From NCBI GenBank assembly GCA_035604135.1, contig DATNJB010000006.1, forward strand, positions 62,001 through 126,000: a DNA stretch of 64,000 bases, in the 5' to 3' direction. Below the pieces are notes generated by a model. That model was not told the DNA's origin and did no database searches. It saw only the letters and a list, made by a program, of their open reading frames with translations. Shown here one piece after another: positions 24,627 through 32,157 of this stretch. The stretch is from Poindextera sp035604135. GTDB lineage: Bacteria > Pseudomonadota > Alphaproteobacteria > Caulobacterales > Caulobacteraceae. The position numbers and the translations under genes are program-made. How positions within the stretch are numbered: position 1 is the first letter of the stretch; each line of letters opens with the position of its first letter.

Positions 24627-25796
24627 ATGATCCCCAACGCCGGCCCAGCGCTCGACTTCGACCTTGGCGAGACCGCCGAGGCTATCCGCGAGACCACCGC
24701 GCGGTTCGCTTCCGATCGCATCGCGCCGATCGCCGCCGAGATCGACCGCACCAACGAATTTCCACGCCACCTGTGGCCGGAGATGGGCGCGCTCGGGCTG
24801 CACGGCGTCACGGTCGAAGAGGAATGGGGCGGCTCGGGCCTGGGCTACCTCGAACACGTGGTGGCGATGGAAGAAGTCTCCCGGGCGTCCGCCGCCGTCG
24901 GCCTGAGCTACGGAGCGCACTCGAATCTCTGCGTGAACCAGATCCGCCGCTGGGGTTCAGCCGAGCAGAAGCGGCGCTACCTGCCCAAGCTGATCAGCGG
25001 CGATCACGTCGGCGCGCTCGCCATGAGCGAGGCCGGCGCCGGCTCGGACGTGATGTCGATGGCGCTCAAAGCCGAGCGTCGCGGCGACCGCTATGTGCTG
25101 AATGGCGGCAAGTTCTGGATTACCAATGCCCCGCACGCCGACGTCCTGGTCGTCTACGCCAAGACCACGCCGGAGGCCGCCAGTCGCGGCGTCACCGCCT
25201 TCATCGTCGAGCGCGGGTTCGAGGGCTTCTCGACCGCCCAGAAGCTCGACAAGCTCGGCATGCGCGGCTCCGACACCGGCGAGCTGATCTTCAACGACTG
25301 CGCGGTGCCTGAAGAGAACGTCATGGGCCCCGAGAACCGCGGCGCCGGCGTCCTCATGAGCGGGCTCGACTACGAGCGGGCGGTGCTGGCGGCAGGCCCG
25401 CTCGGCATCATGCAGGCCTGCCTGGACGCGGTGCTGCCTTACGTGCGCGAGCGAAAGCAGTTCGGCCAGCCGATCGGGACCTTCCAGCTGATGCAAGGAA
25501 AGATCGCCGACATGTACGTCGCCCTGAATTCCGCACGCGCCTACGTCTACGCCGTCGCCAAGGCCTGCGACGCCGGCAAGACGACCCGCTTCGACGCGGC
25601 CGGAGCGATCCTGCTGGCCTCGGAAAACGCCGTGAAGACGGCGCTGGAGTCGATCCAGGCGCTGGGCGGCGCGGGCTACACAAAGGACCATCCGGTCGAG
25701 CGCTACCTGCGCGACGCCAAGCTCTACGACATTGGCGCAGGCACCAATGAAATCAGACGCTTCCTGATCGGACGCGAGCTCGTCGGCGAGGGCTGA
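24627..25796 (+). CDS. ivd: Isovaleryl-CoA dehydrogenase
   Basis: FAD-dependent oxidation of isovaleryl-CoA to 3-methylcrotonyl-CoA in leucine breakdown. The 389-residue protein has the acyl-CoA dehydrogenase signatures AMSEAGAGSDVMSM and GGAGYTKDHPVERYLRDAKLYDIGAGTNEIRR. What marks it as isovaleryl-specific is the catalytic glutamate in GLDYERAVLAAGPLGIMQA, upstream of the site used by short-chain homologues, together with SYGAHSNLCVNQIRRWG. AGGGGAGG precedes the ATG. The stop overlaps the Rid-family gene by one base (TGATG). The methylcrotonyl-CoA carboxylase genes often found beside ivd are absent. Confidence 0.92.
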   Translation: MIPNAGPALDFDLGETAEAIRETTARFASDRIAPIAAEIDRTNEFPRHLWPEMGALGLHGVTVEEEWGGSGLGYLEHVVAMEEVSRASAAVGLSYGAHSNLCVNQIRRWGSAEQKRRYLPKLISGDHVGALAMSEAGAGSDVMSMALKAERRGDRYVLNGGKFWITNAPHADVLVVYAKTTPEAASRGVTAFIVERGFEGFSTAQKLDKLGMRGSDTGELIFNDCAVPEENVMGPENRGAGVLMSGLDYERAVLAAGPLGIMQACLDAVLPYVRERKQFGQPIGTFQLMQGKIADMYVALNSARAYVYAVAKACDAGKTTRFDAAGAILLASENAVKTALESIQALGGAGYTKDHPVERYLRDAKLYDIGAGTNEIRRFLIGRELVGEG

Positions 25797-26209
25797 TGGG
25801 ACCCGTCACGCGCATCTCCTCCGGCTCGACCTTCGAGGACCTCGCCGGCTATTCGCGTGCTGTTGTTGTTCAGCACCCGGATCACGTAGAGGTGTTTGTC
25901 TCGGGCTGCACAGGATTCGACTATTCGACTATGACCATCGACGAGGACGTGGCTGTTCAGGTTCGTCAGTGCTTCGCCAATATCGCGGGCGCATTGACGC
26001 AGGCGGGCGGGCGACTGACGCATCTCGTGCGAGTGCGCTACTATCTGCCCGAGTCGGGCGACTGGGGACGTGTAGCGCCGGTGGTCGGCGAGATACTGGC
26101 GGACATCCGCCCAGCCGCGACGTGTCTGATCTGCGGGTTGGTTGACCCGCGGATGAAGGTCGAGATCGAGGCGGATGCGAGGATCCCGCTTAACGGTTCT
26201 GGCGCTTAG
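25796..26209 (+). CDS. Rid (YjgF/YER057c) family protein lacking the RidA arginine
   Basis: A 137-residue protein of the Rid family, trimers that in RidA hydrolyse reactive enamine/imine intermediates. The family shape is clear in VFVSGCTGFDY, VRQCFANIAGALTQAGGRLTHLVRVRYYLP and KVEIEADARI. The catalytic arginine that RidA carries in PARSC (Arg105 in Salmonella) is alanine here (RPAATCLICG), so RidA-type deaminase activity is doubtful and it belongs to another Rid subfamily. It overlaps ivd by one base and so is probably made with it; a role in leucine breakdown is inferred from that alone. Confidence 0.85.
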   Translation: MGPVTRISSGSTFEDLAGYSRAVVVQHPDHVEVFVSGCTGFDYSTMTIDEDVAVQVRQCFANIAGALTQAGGRLTHLVRVRYYLPESGDWGRVAPVVGEILADIRPAATCLICGLVDPRMKVEIEADARIPLNGSGA

Positions 26210-26618
26210 CGCGGTCGCAGCGACCGCGCTTTCGGCGTGCGCGACGCATCCGCCCAAGCTCGTCACCGCCGCGGCGCGCCCCTGCCCGAACGGCGGCTAC
26301 CGGCAGACCGCCGAACTGGTGTTCGGCCGCGTCTCCGGCGACGGCAAGGCCGGCGTCAGCGAGGTCGAGTTCGCCAAGTTCCTCGATGGCGAGGTCAGCC
26401 CGCGCTTTCCGCAGGGCATGACAGTGATCGACGCCGAGGGCCGCTGGACGCCGCCGGCCGGCAGCATGATCCGCACCCCGGCCAAGATGGTCATGATCGT
26501 CCTGCCCGGGAACCCCGACGATGCGAAGAAGCTCGACGCCGTCCGCCTGGCCTACAAAACCCGCTTCCACCAGCCGTCGGCCCTGCTCATGACCACGGGC
26601 GACTGCACGTCGTTTTAG
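26175..26618 (+). CDS. DUF3574 family lipoprotein
   Basis: A 147-residue protein with a lipoprotein signal: MRGSRLTVLALSAVAATALSAC places a lipobox cysteine at residue 22. The mature part fits DUF3574: ELVFGRVSGDGKAGVSEVEFAKFLDGEVSPRFPQGMTV, then ARRT-like RTPAKMVMIVLPG and YKTRFHQPSALLMTTGDC. These are periplasmic or outer-membrane-linked proteins without a known function. The gene starts inside the end of the Rid gene (35-base overlap, different frame) and is the last of the ivd unit. Confidence 0.78.
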   Translation: MRGSRLTVLALSAVAATALSACATHPPKLVTAAARPCPNGGYRQTAELVFGRVSGDGKAGVSEVEFAKFLDGEVSPRFPQGMTVIDAEGRWTPPAGSMIRTPAKMVMIVLPGNPDDAKKLDAVRLAYKTRFHQPSALLMTTGDCTSF

Positions 26619-26737
26619 AGGCCGCGCGGTTCCGCTTGTTCCGCGACCCGCCCGCCAGCTCTCGGCGAGTTGACGCAGATCATTGCGGCGCCACAGGCTC
26701 GCGGTGCAGGTCCGCAGTCCATGCGGGAGCGAAACCG

Positions 26738-27151
26738 ATGCATCGATGGACAGGTCTGACGGTGGCTCTCACCGCCGCGAGCCAAGCCAGCGCGCAGGGC
26801 TTCGAGACCATCCAGACGCCCTCGCACAACATCTTCTGCATGGCCTCGCCGGCCGCGAGCGGCCAGCCGAGCGACGTGCGCTGCGACCTGCAAGCGATGA
26901 CCAATCGCCCGCCGCCTCCCGGCGACTGCCCGCTGAGCTACGGCGATTCCTATTACGTCGACGCGACGGGGCGGGGCGGGCTGGTCTGCCATGGCGACAC
27001 AGTCCGCGCGCCCGACGCCACGGTGCTGGCCTACGGCCAGACCTGGCGCATATACGGCTTCACCTGCCTCTCGCAGACCACCGGCCTGACCTGCACGAAC
27101 GGCCAGGGCCACGGCTTCACCGTCTCCCGCGAAGCGCAGAAGGCGTTCTAG
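26738..27151 (+). CDS. Small secreted protein, DUF6636-like
   Basis: A 137-residue protein with a signal peptide (MHRWTGLTVALTAASQASAQ). The mature domain begins FETIQTPSHNIFCMAS, continues VRCDL and GDCPLSYGDSYYV, and ends TGLTCTNGQGHGFTVSREAQKAF. Several paired cysteines suggest disulfides. The TPSxNIxCM opening and TxLTCTNxxGHGFxxSR close resemble the DUF6636 family, whose function is unknown. The ATG at 26738 follows GGGAGCGAAACCG; a longer in-frame reading back to 26237 is only a shadow of the DUF3574 gene. Its stop TAG abuts the mdh stop (TAGCTA). Confidence 0.7.
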   Translation: MHRWTGLTVALTAASQASAQGFETIQTPSHNIFCMASPAASGQPSDVRCDLQAMTNRPPPPGDCPLSYGDSYYVDATGRGGLVCHGDTVRAPDATVLAYGQTWRIYGFTCLSQTTGLTCTNGQGHGFTVSREAQKAF

Positions 27152-28138
<987 letters not shown>

Positions 28139-28216
28139 GGGGAGGGCTCCGAGCGCTTGTGACGGGTATGCGGCGGTCCGTTACGTGAGTTTCGCGCCGG
28201 CCGCCAGACGCTCACG

Positions 28217-28247
28217 AAAAGGGCCGGCCCATCGCTGAACCGGCCCT
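28217..28247 (-). terminator. Intrinsic terminator between small ORF and mdh
   Basis: Read on the minus strand, AGGGCCGG, a 12-base loop and CCGGCCCT form an 8-base stem followed directly by TTTT. It ends a minus-strand transcript coming from the 28390 region, about 80 bases before the mdh start. It therefore belongs to the small ORF unit and not to mdh. Confidence 0.8.
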
Positions 28248-28321
28248 GCATCGTCGGACCGCGGTCTGCCGGGTCGCCCCAGCCAAATCGCGAGACCTTT
28301 AGCCTTCAGGCAAGACTGCTG

Positions 28322-28390
28322 TCAGGCGCGAACCCCAGTTTCGAGGCTCCAGGTCACGCTTTGCGACCGCGGTTGGAGACAATGAGACAC
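28322..28390 (-). CDS. Candidate 22-codon small protein or leader peptide with near-perfect Shine-Dalgarno site
   Basis: GTG 28390 opens a 22-codon frame ending at TGA 28322-28324 and encoding MSHCLQPRSQSVTWSLETGV-RA. Seven bases before it lies AAAGGAGGTGGTCC (28392-28405), almost fully complementary to the 16S rRNA 3' end and by far the strongest ribosome site in the window. A possible promoter (TTCAAA at 28451-28456, TATCTT at 28429-28434, 16-base spacer) stands upstream, and the intrinsic terminator at 28217-28247 ends the unit. Nothing in the peptide suggests a function. It could be a free small protein, or a translated leader controlling a roughly 200-base RNA. Confidence 0.6.
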   Translation of the reverse strand: MSHCLQPRSQSVTWSLETGVRA

Positions 28391-28391
28391 T

Positions 28392-28405
28392 GGACCACCT
28401 CCTTT
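28392..28405 (-). promoter_or_regulatory. Extended Shine-Dalgarno sequence of the 22-codon ORF
   Basis: On the minus strand AAAGGAGGTGGTCC matches 13 of 14 positions of the complement of the canonical 16S 3' tail (AAAGGAGGTGATCC). Core AGGAGG sits 7 bases from the GTG at 28390. Confidence 0.75.
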
Positions 28406-28544
28406 CAGCTGTTGAACAGGGACTCGGGAAGATAGAGGCTCGCGCGGCGGTTTGAAAGCGCCTCGCGGCGCTCGGGCTTGGAGCGTGTGGGTCTGACCGC
28501 TAGAAGGCAGGAAACCCATCCCTTCGCACGGATCTTCCCGCACC

Positions 28545-29015
28545 ATGGCCGACGACCCCGAGAACACCCTCATCTTCACGCTCGAGGGGGGACCGGTGAC
28601 GATCCGCCTCAGGCCCGATCTCGCGCCCGGGCACGTAGAGCGGATCAAGGAGCTGGCGCGCGAGGGGTTCTACGACGGCGTCGTCTTCCACCGCGTGATC
28701 CCGGGCTTCATGGCCCAGGGCGGCGACCCTACCGGCACGGGGACCGGCGGCTCGTCCAAGCCCGACCTGCGCGCCGAGTTCTCCAATCAGCCGCACGTGC
28801 GCGGCGTCTGCTCGATGGCGCGGACCAACAACCCGCACTCGGCCAACAGCCAGTTCTTCATCTGCTTCACGGCCGCGCCGCACCTCGACCGCAGCTACAC
28901 GGTCTGGGGCGAGGTCATCGAGGGCATGGAGCACATCGATGAATTGCCCAAAGGCGAGCCGCCGCGCGAGCCCGGCAAGATCCTCACCGCCCGGGTGGCC
29001 GCCGACGTCGCTTAA
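28545..29015 (+). CDS. ppiB: Cyclophilin-type peptidylprolyl isomerase (cytosolic)
   Basis: Catalyses cis-trans isomerisation of prolyl bonds during protein folding. The 156-residue protein without signal peptide has the cyclophilin core: FYDGVVFHRVIPGFMAQGGDPTGTGTGG, then CSMARTNNPHSANSQFFICF and LDRSYTVWGEVIEGMEHID. Active-site residues Arg (FHRV), Phe and Gln (MAQGGD), and the SQFFI strand are present. The ATG at 28545 is divergent from the small ORF unit. The queA gene follows; depending on its start, the two overlap. Confidence 0.92.
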   Translation: MADDPENTLIFTLEGGPVTIRLRPDLAPGHVERIKELAREGFYDGVVFHRVIPGFMAQGGDPTGTGTGGSSKPDLRAEFSNQPHVRGVCSMARTNNPHSANSQFFICFTAAPHLDRSYTVWGEVIEGMEHIDELPKGEPPREPGKILTARVAADVA

Positions 29016-30087
29016 GCTCAGCGATTTCGATTTTCAGCTGCCGGAGGACCGCATCGCGCTTCGCCCGGCGATCCCGCGCGACGCCGCAAAGATGCTCGTT
29101 GTGGACGCGGAGGGCGGGCTCTTGGACCGCTCTGTCGCTGACCTCCCCGCGTTCCTCCGTCGCGGCGACGTGGTGGTGCTGAACGACACCAAGGTGATCC
29201 CGGCAAGGCTCTCGGGGCTGCGCGAACGGGACGGCTCCGTCGTGCGGATCGAGGCCACCCTGCATCGGCGGCTCAGCCCCCACCGCTGGACCGCCTTCAT
29301 GAAGCCTGGGCGCAGGCTCGCGGTCGGCGACCGCGTCCGCTTCGGCGAGCGCGACGACCGCGCCTGCCTGCTCGGCGTCCTCGACGCGACCGTGGTCGAG
29401 AAAGACGACGGCGGCGAGGTGACCCTCTCCTTCGATCTCTCCGGCCCCGATCTCGAGATGGCGATCGCCGAGCGCGGCGTCATGCCGCTGCCGCCCTACA
29501 TCGCCTCGCGTCGCGCCGAGGACGACCGGGACCTGGCCGACTACCAGACCGTCTATGCGCGCGAGGAGGGCTCGGTCGCCGCGCCGACGGCCGGGCTGCA
29601 CTTCACGCCCGACCTGATGGCGGCGATCGAACGGGCGGGCGCGAGCCTTGTGTACGTCACCCTGCACGTCGGCGGCGGCACCTTCCTGCCGGTGAAAACC
29701 GAGGACATCGCCCGCCATCGCATGCACCCCGAGTACGGCGAGGTCTCGCGCGAGACCGCCGAGGCGTTGAACGCCGCCCGCGCTGTCGGCGGGCGCACCG
29801 TCGCGGTGGGGACCACCGCGCTCCGGCTCCTCGAAAGCGCGACGGGCGAGGATGGAACGGTGCGGCCGTTCGCGGGCGAGACGGCGATCTTCATTACCCC
29901 CGGCTACCGCTTTCGGGCAGTGGACGTGCTGCTCACCAACTTCCACCTGCCACGATCGACGCTCTTCATGCTCGTGGCGGCGTTCGCGGGGCTGGACAAG
30001 ATGCGCTCGGCCTACGCGCACGCGATCGCCGCCGGCTACCGGTTCTATTCCTACGGGGACGCCTCGCTGCTATTCCGCGCCGACTGA
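28939..30087 (+). CDS. queA: S-adenosylmethionine:tRNA ribosyltransferase-isomerase
   Basis: Adds the cyclopentene-epoxide ring from SAM to preQ1 in tRNA, giving epoxyqueuosine. Family signatures include FDFQLPEDRIALRPAIPRD, the AAPTAGLHFT motif near the middle, HVGGGTFLPVKTEDI, TVAVGTTALRLLES and TNFHLPRSTLFMLVAAF. The start is uncertain: homologues begin MKLSDFDF, but here that codon is CTT (29011), not a start. The next upstream start, ATG 28939 with GGAG seven bases before it, gives 382 residues and overlaps ppiB by 77 bases. The stop overlaps the tgt start (TGATG), so both queuosine genes are coupled. Confidence 0.88.
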   Translation: MNCPKASRRASPARSSPPGWPPTSLKLSDFDFQLPEDRIALRPAIPRDAAKMLVVDAEGGLLDRSVADLPAFLRRGDVVVLNDTKVIPARLSGLRERDGSVVRIEATLHRRLSPHRWTAFMKPGRRLAVGDRVRFGERDDRACLLGVLDATVVEKDDGGEVTLSFDLSGPDLEMAIAERGVMPLPPYIASRRAEDDRDLADYQTVYAREEGSVAAPTAGLHFTPDLMAAIERAGASLVYVTLHVGGGTFLPVKTEDIARHRMHPEYGEVSRETAEALNAARAVGGRTVAVGTTALRLLESATGEDGTVRPFAGETAIFITPGYRFRAVDVLLTNFHLPRSTLFMLVAAFAGLDKMRSAYAHAIAAGYRFYSYGDASLLFRAD

Positions 30088-31208
30088 TGGCGGCCTTCCC
30101 CTTCACCATCCAGGCGCGCGACGGTGCGGCGCGGACTGGCGTGCTCAAGACGCCGCGCGGGCCGATCCGCACGCCGGCGTTCATGCCGCTCGCCACAGCC
30201 GGCACGGTCAAGGCGCTGACCGTCGACCAGGTGGTCCAGACCGGCGCCGACATCGTGCTCGGAAACACCTATCACCTGATGCTCCGCCCAACCGCCGAAC
30301 GCATCGCCCGGCTGGGCGGCCTGCACCGGTTCATGCGCTGGGACCGCCCGATCCTGACCGACTCCGGCGGCTTTCAGGTTATGTCGCTGGCGAAGATCTC
30401 GAAGGTCGACGAGCGGGCGGTCGTCTTTCAGAGCCACATCGACGGGTCGAGCCACACGCTCTCGCCCGAGCGGTCGATCGAGATCCAGGCCGATCTCCTT
30501 GCGTCCGACATCGTCATGCAGCTCGACCAGTGCATCGCTTGGCCCGCTGAGCCAGCGCTCGCCGCCGGGGCGATGCGCCGCTCGGCGCGCTGGGCTGAGC
30601 GCTCGAAAGCCGCGTTCGGCGATCGCGACGCCCAGGGGCTGTTCGGCATCCAGCAGGGCTCGACCGACCGGACGCTCCGGCAGGAGAGCGCCGAGCGGCT
30701 GGTCGAGATCGGGTTCGATGGCTATGCGCTCGGCGGGCTGGCGGTCGGCGAGACCCACGAGGCCATGTGCGAGGTGCTGGACTATGCGCCGTCCATGTTA
30801 CCCCAGGACCGCCCGCGCTACCTGATGGGCGTCGGCAAGCCGGTCGACATCGTCGAGGCCGTCGCCCGTGGGATCGACATGTTCGACTGCGTCATCCCGA
30901 CCCGCTCCGGCCGCCACGGCCAAGCCTGGACCTGGGCGGGTCCCGTCAACCTGAAGAACGCCGCCTTCGCCGAGGACGACGCGCCGCTCGACGCCGAAAG
31001 CGACTGTCCCGCCAGCCGCGACTATTCGAAAGCCTACCTGCACCACCTGGTCAAAGCCGACGAGCTCCTCGCCCAGGTCCTGCTGTCCTGGCACAATGTG
31101 GCGTTCTATCAGACGCTTATGCAGCGGCTGCGCGATGCGATCGCTGGGGGGCGGATGGAAACGTTCCGCCGGGAGATGCGGTCGCACCACCCTCCAGACG
31201 CCAAATAA
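30087..31208 (+). CDS. tgt: tRNA-guanine transglycosylase with degenerate zinc site
   Basis: Exchanges guanine 34 of GUN-anticodon tRNAs for preQ1, the step before QueA. The 373-residue TIM barrel has ILTDSGGFQVMSL, GNTYHLMLRPTAERI, the GGLAVGE substrate loop, and the nucleophile region DMFDCVIPTRSGRHG. The zinc site is unusual: where family members have CxCxxC before RxYSRAYLHH, this protein reads ESDCPASRDYSKAYLHH, so the first and third cysteines are serines, while the middle cysteine and the later histidine (SWHN) remain. Whether it binds zinc is open. The gene overlaps queA by one base. Confidence 0.92.
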   Translation: MAAFPFTIQARDGAARTGVLKTPRGPIRTPAFMPLATAGTVKALTVDQVVQTGADIVLGNTYHLMLRPTAERIARLGGLHRFMRWDRPILTDSGGFQVMSLAKISKVDERAVVFQSHIDGSSHTLSPERSIEIQADLLASDIVMQLDQCIAWPAEPALAAGAMRRSARWAERSKAAFGDRDAQGLFGIQQGSTDRTLRQESAERLVEIGFDGYALGGLAVGETHEAMCEVLDYAPSMLPQDRPRYLMGVGKPVDIVEAVARGIDMFDCVIPTRSGRHGQAWTWAGPVNLKNAAFAEDDAPLDAESDCPASRDYSKAYLHHLVKADELLAQVLLSWHNVAFYQTLMQRLRDAIAGGRMETFRREMRSHHPPDAK

Positions 31209-31218
31209 TGGCCGTCAT

Positions 31219-31306
31219 GGCCCGACTCGTTCGGGCCACCCTGTGATCACGGCTTTGCGTGTGTGGTTCATGGGTCCCCCGCATTCGGCTTCGCTCCAGC
31301 GGGGGA
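31219..31306 (+). repeat. Pair of palindromes, REP-like, after tgt
   Basis: GGCCCGA-CTCGT-TCGGGCC (31219-31237) and TCCCCCGC with a 16-base loop and GCGGGGGA (31275-31306) lie in the 189-base space between tgt and the fasciclin gene. Their form, including ATTCGGCTTCGCTCCA in the second loop, resembles dispersed palindromic elements of Caulobacterales. There is only one copy here, so dispersal cannot be judged. The first could also serve as the tgt terminator. Confidence 0.45.
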
Positions 31307-31397
31307 TGACGGGAGATGGCGGACTCATCCAACCGCGAACGCCCTGCGTATAGCGGACGCCATTCCGGCTAAACCACGGACCAGGAACGTTAAAACC

Positions 31398-31964
31398 ATG
31401 TCGAACTTCAAAACGCGGCTTCTCGCCGCGACGGTGGCGCTCGCGCTCAGCGCAGGCCTCGCCAGCCCGACCCTCGCCCAGATGACCGATCCCATGGTCG
31501 GCGGCGCGGCCATGTATCCGACCAAGACCATCGTCGACAACGCGATCAACTCGGCCGACCACACCACCCTCGTCGCCGCGGTGAAGGCCGCCGGCCTGGT
31601 CGACACGCTCGAGGGGCCTGGTCCGTTCACGGTGTTCGCCCCGACGAACGAGGCCTTCGCCAAGCTGCCGCCGAACACGGTGCCGATGCTGCTGCAAGCC
31701 GACAACAAGCCGATGCTGATCAAGGTCCTGACCTACCACGTCGTGCCCGGCCGCCTGAGCGCCGCGGACCTGATGGCGCAGGTTCAGGCCGGCGGCGGCA
31801 AGGCCACGCTGACCACGGTCGAGGGCGAGCCGCTCATCGTCACATCGGACGGACAGGAACTCGTCCTGACGGACGCCAAGGGCGGCATGTCCAGGATCAC
31901 CATCGCCGACGTCAACCAGTCGAACGGCGTGATCCACGTCGTCGACACGGTGCTGATGCCCTAA
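31398..31964 (+). CDS. Fasciclin (FAS1) domain secreted protein
   Basis: A 188-residue secreted protein. The signal peptide MSNFKTRLLAATVALALSAGLASPTLAQ is followed by one FAS1 domain with both hallmarks: H1 GPFTVFAPTNEAFAKLP and H2 NGVIHVVDTVLMP, plus the central TYHVVPGRLSAADL. FAS1 domains mediate adhesion or binding in envelope and matrix proteins, though the bacterial role is usually unknown. ATG 31398 replaces an in-frame start 135 bases upstream that would read through the palindromes. A strong hairpin follows the gene. Confidence 0.9.
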   Translation: MSNFKTRLLAATVALALSAGLASPTLAQMTDPMVGGAAMYPTKTIVDNAINSADHTTLVAAVKAAGLVDTLEGPGPFTVFAPTNEAFAKLPPNTVPMLLQADNKPMLIKVLTYHVVPGRLSAADLMAQVQAGGGKATLTTVEGEPLIVTSDGQELVLTDAKGGMSRITIADVNQSNGVIHVVDTVLMP

Positions 31965-31982
31965 TCAGGGACTTTGAGCGCG

Positions 31983-32019
31983 GGTCGCCCTGGCCGCTTC
32001 CCCCGGCCGGGGCGACCTT
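31983..32019 (+). terminator. Strong hairpin terminator after fasciclin gene, before tRNA-Lys
   Basis: GGTCGCCC pairs with GGGCGACC, enclosing a second stem GGCCG/CGGCC, with only TTGT following. It is 18 bases after the fasciclin stop and separates that transcript from tRNA-Lys. The short T run makes efficiency uncertain. Confidence 0.55.
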
Positions 32020-32066
32020 GTCGCACCTTCCGCCCCGCCTTAAGGTCCGCGCCCTTCAAAGAGCAG

Positions 32067-32141
32067 GGGCCGGTAGCTCAGCGGTAGAGCACTCGACTTT
32101 TAATCGAGTGGTCGTGGGTTCGATCCCCACCCGGCCTGCCA
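32067..32141 (+). tRNA. tRNA-Lys (anticodon UUU)
   Basis: A 75-base tRNA with encoded CCA. Acceptor GGGCCGG pairs with CCGGCCT (one G-U). D arm GCTCAGCGGTAGAGC, anticodon stem-loop CTCGA-CTTTTAA-TCGAG with UUU, and T arm GTGGGTTCGATCCCCAC are all regular. It is the general lysine tRNA. The opposite-strand transglutaminase gene ends only 16 bases downstream. Confidence 0.96.
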
Positions 32142-32157
32142 GACGCCTGGCTTTCCC

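Noticed and set aside
26629..26641. Possible SOS box, GTTC repeated upstream of the DUF6636-like gene
   Set aside because: Spacing between the GTTC half-sites is 5 bases, not the 7 of the alphaproteobacterial LexA site.
26237..26737. N-terminal extension of the DUF6636-like protein
   Set aside because: Overlaps the DUF3574 gene in another frame and is Arg/Pro-rich; a signal peptide starts properly at 26738.
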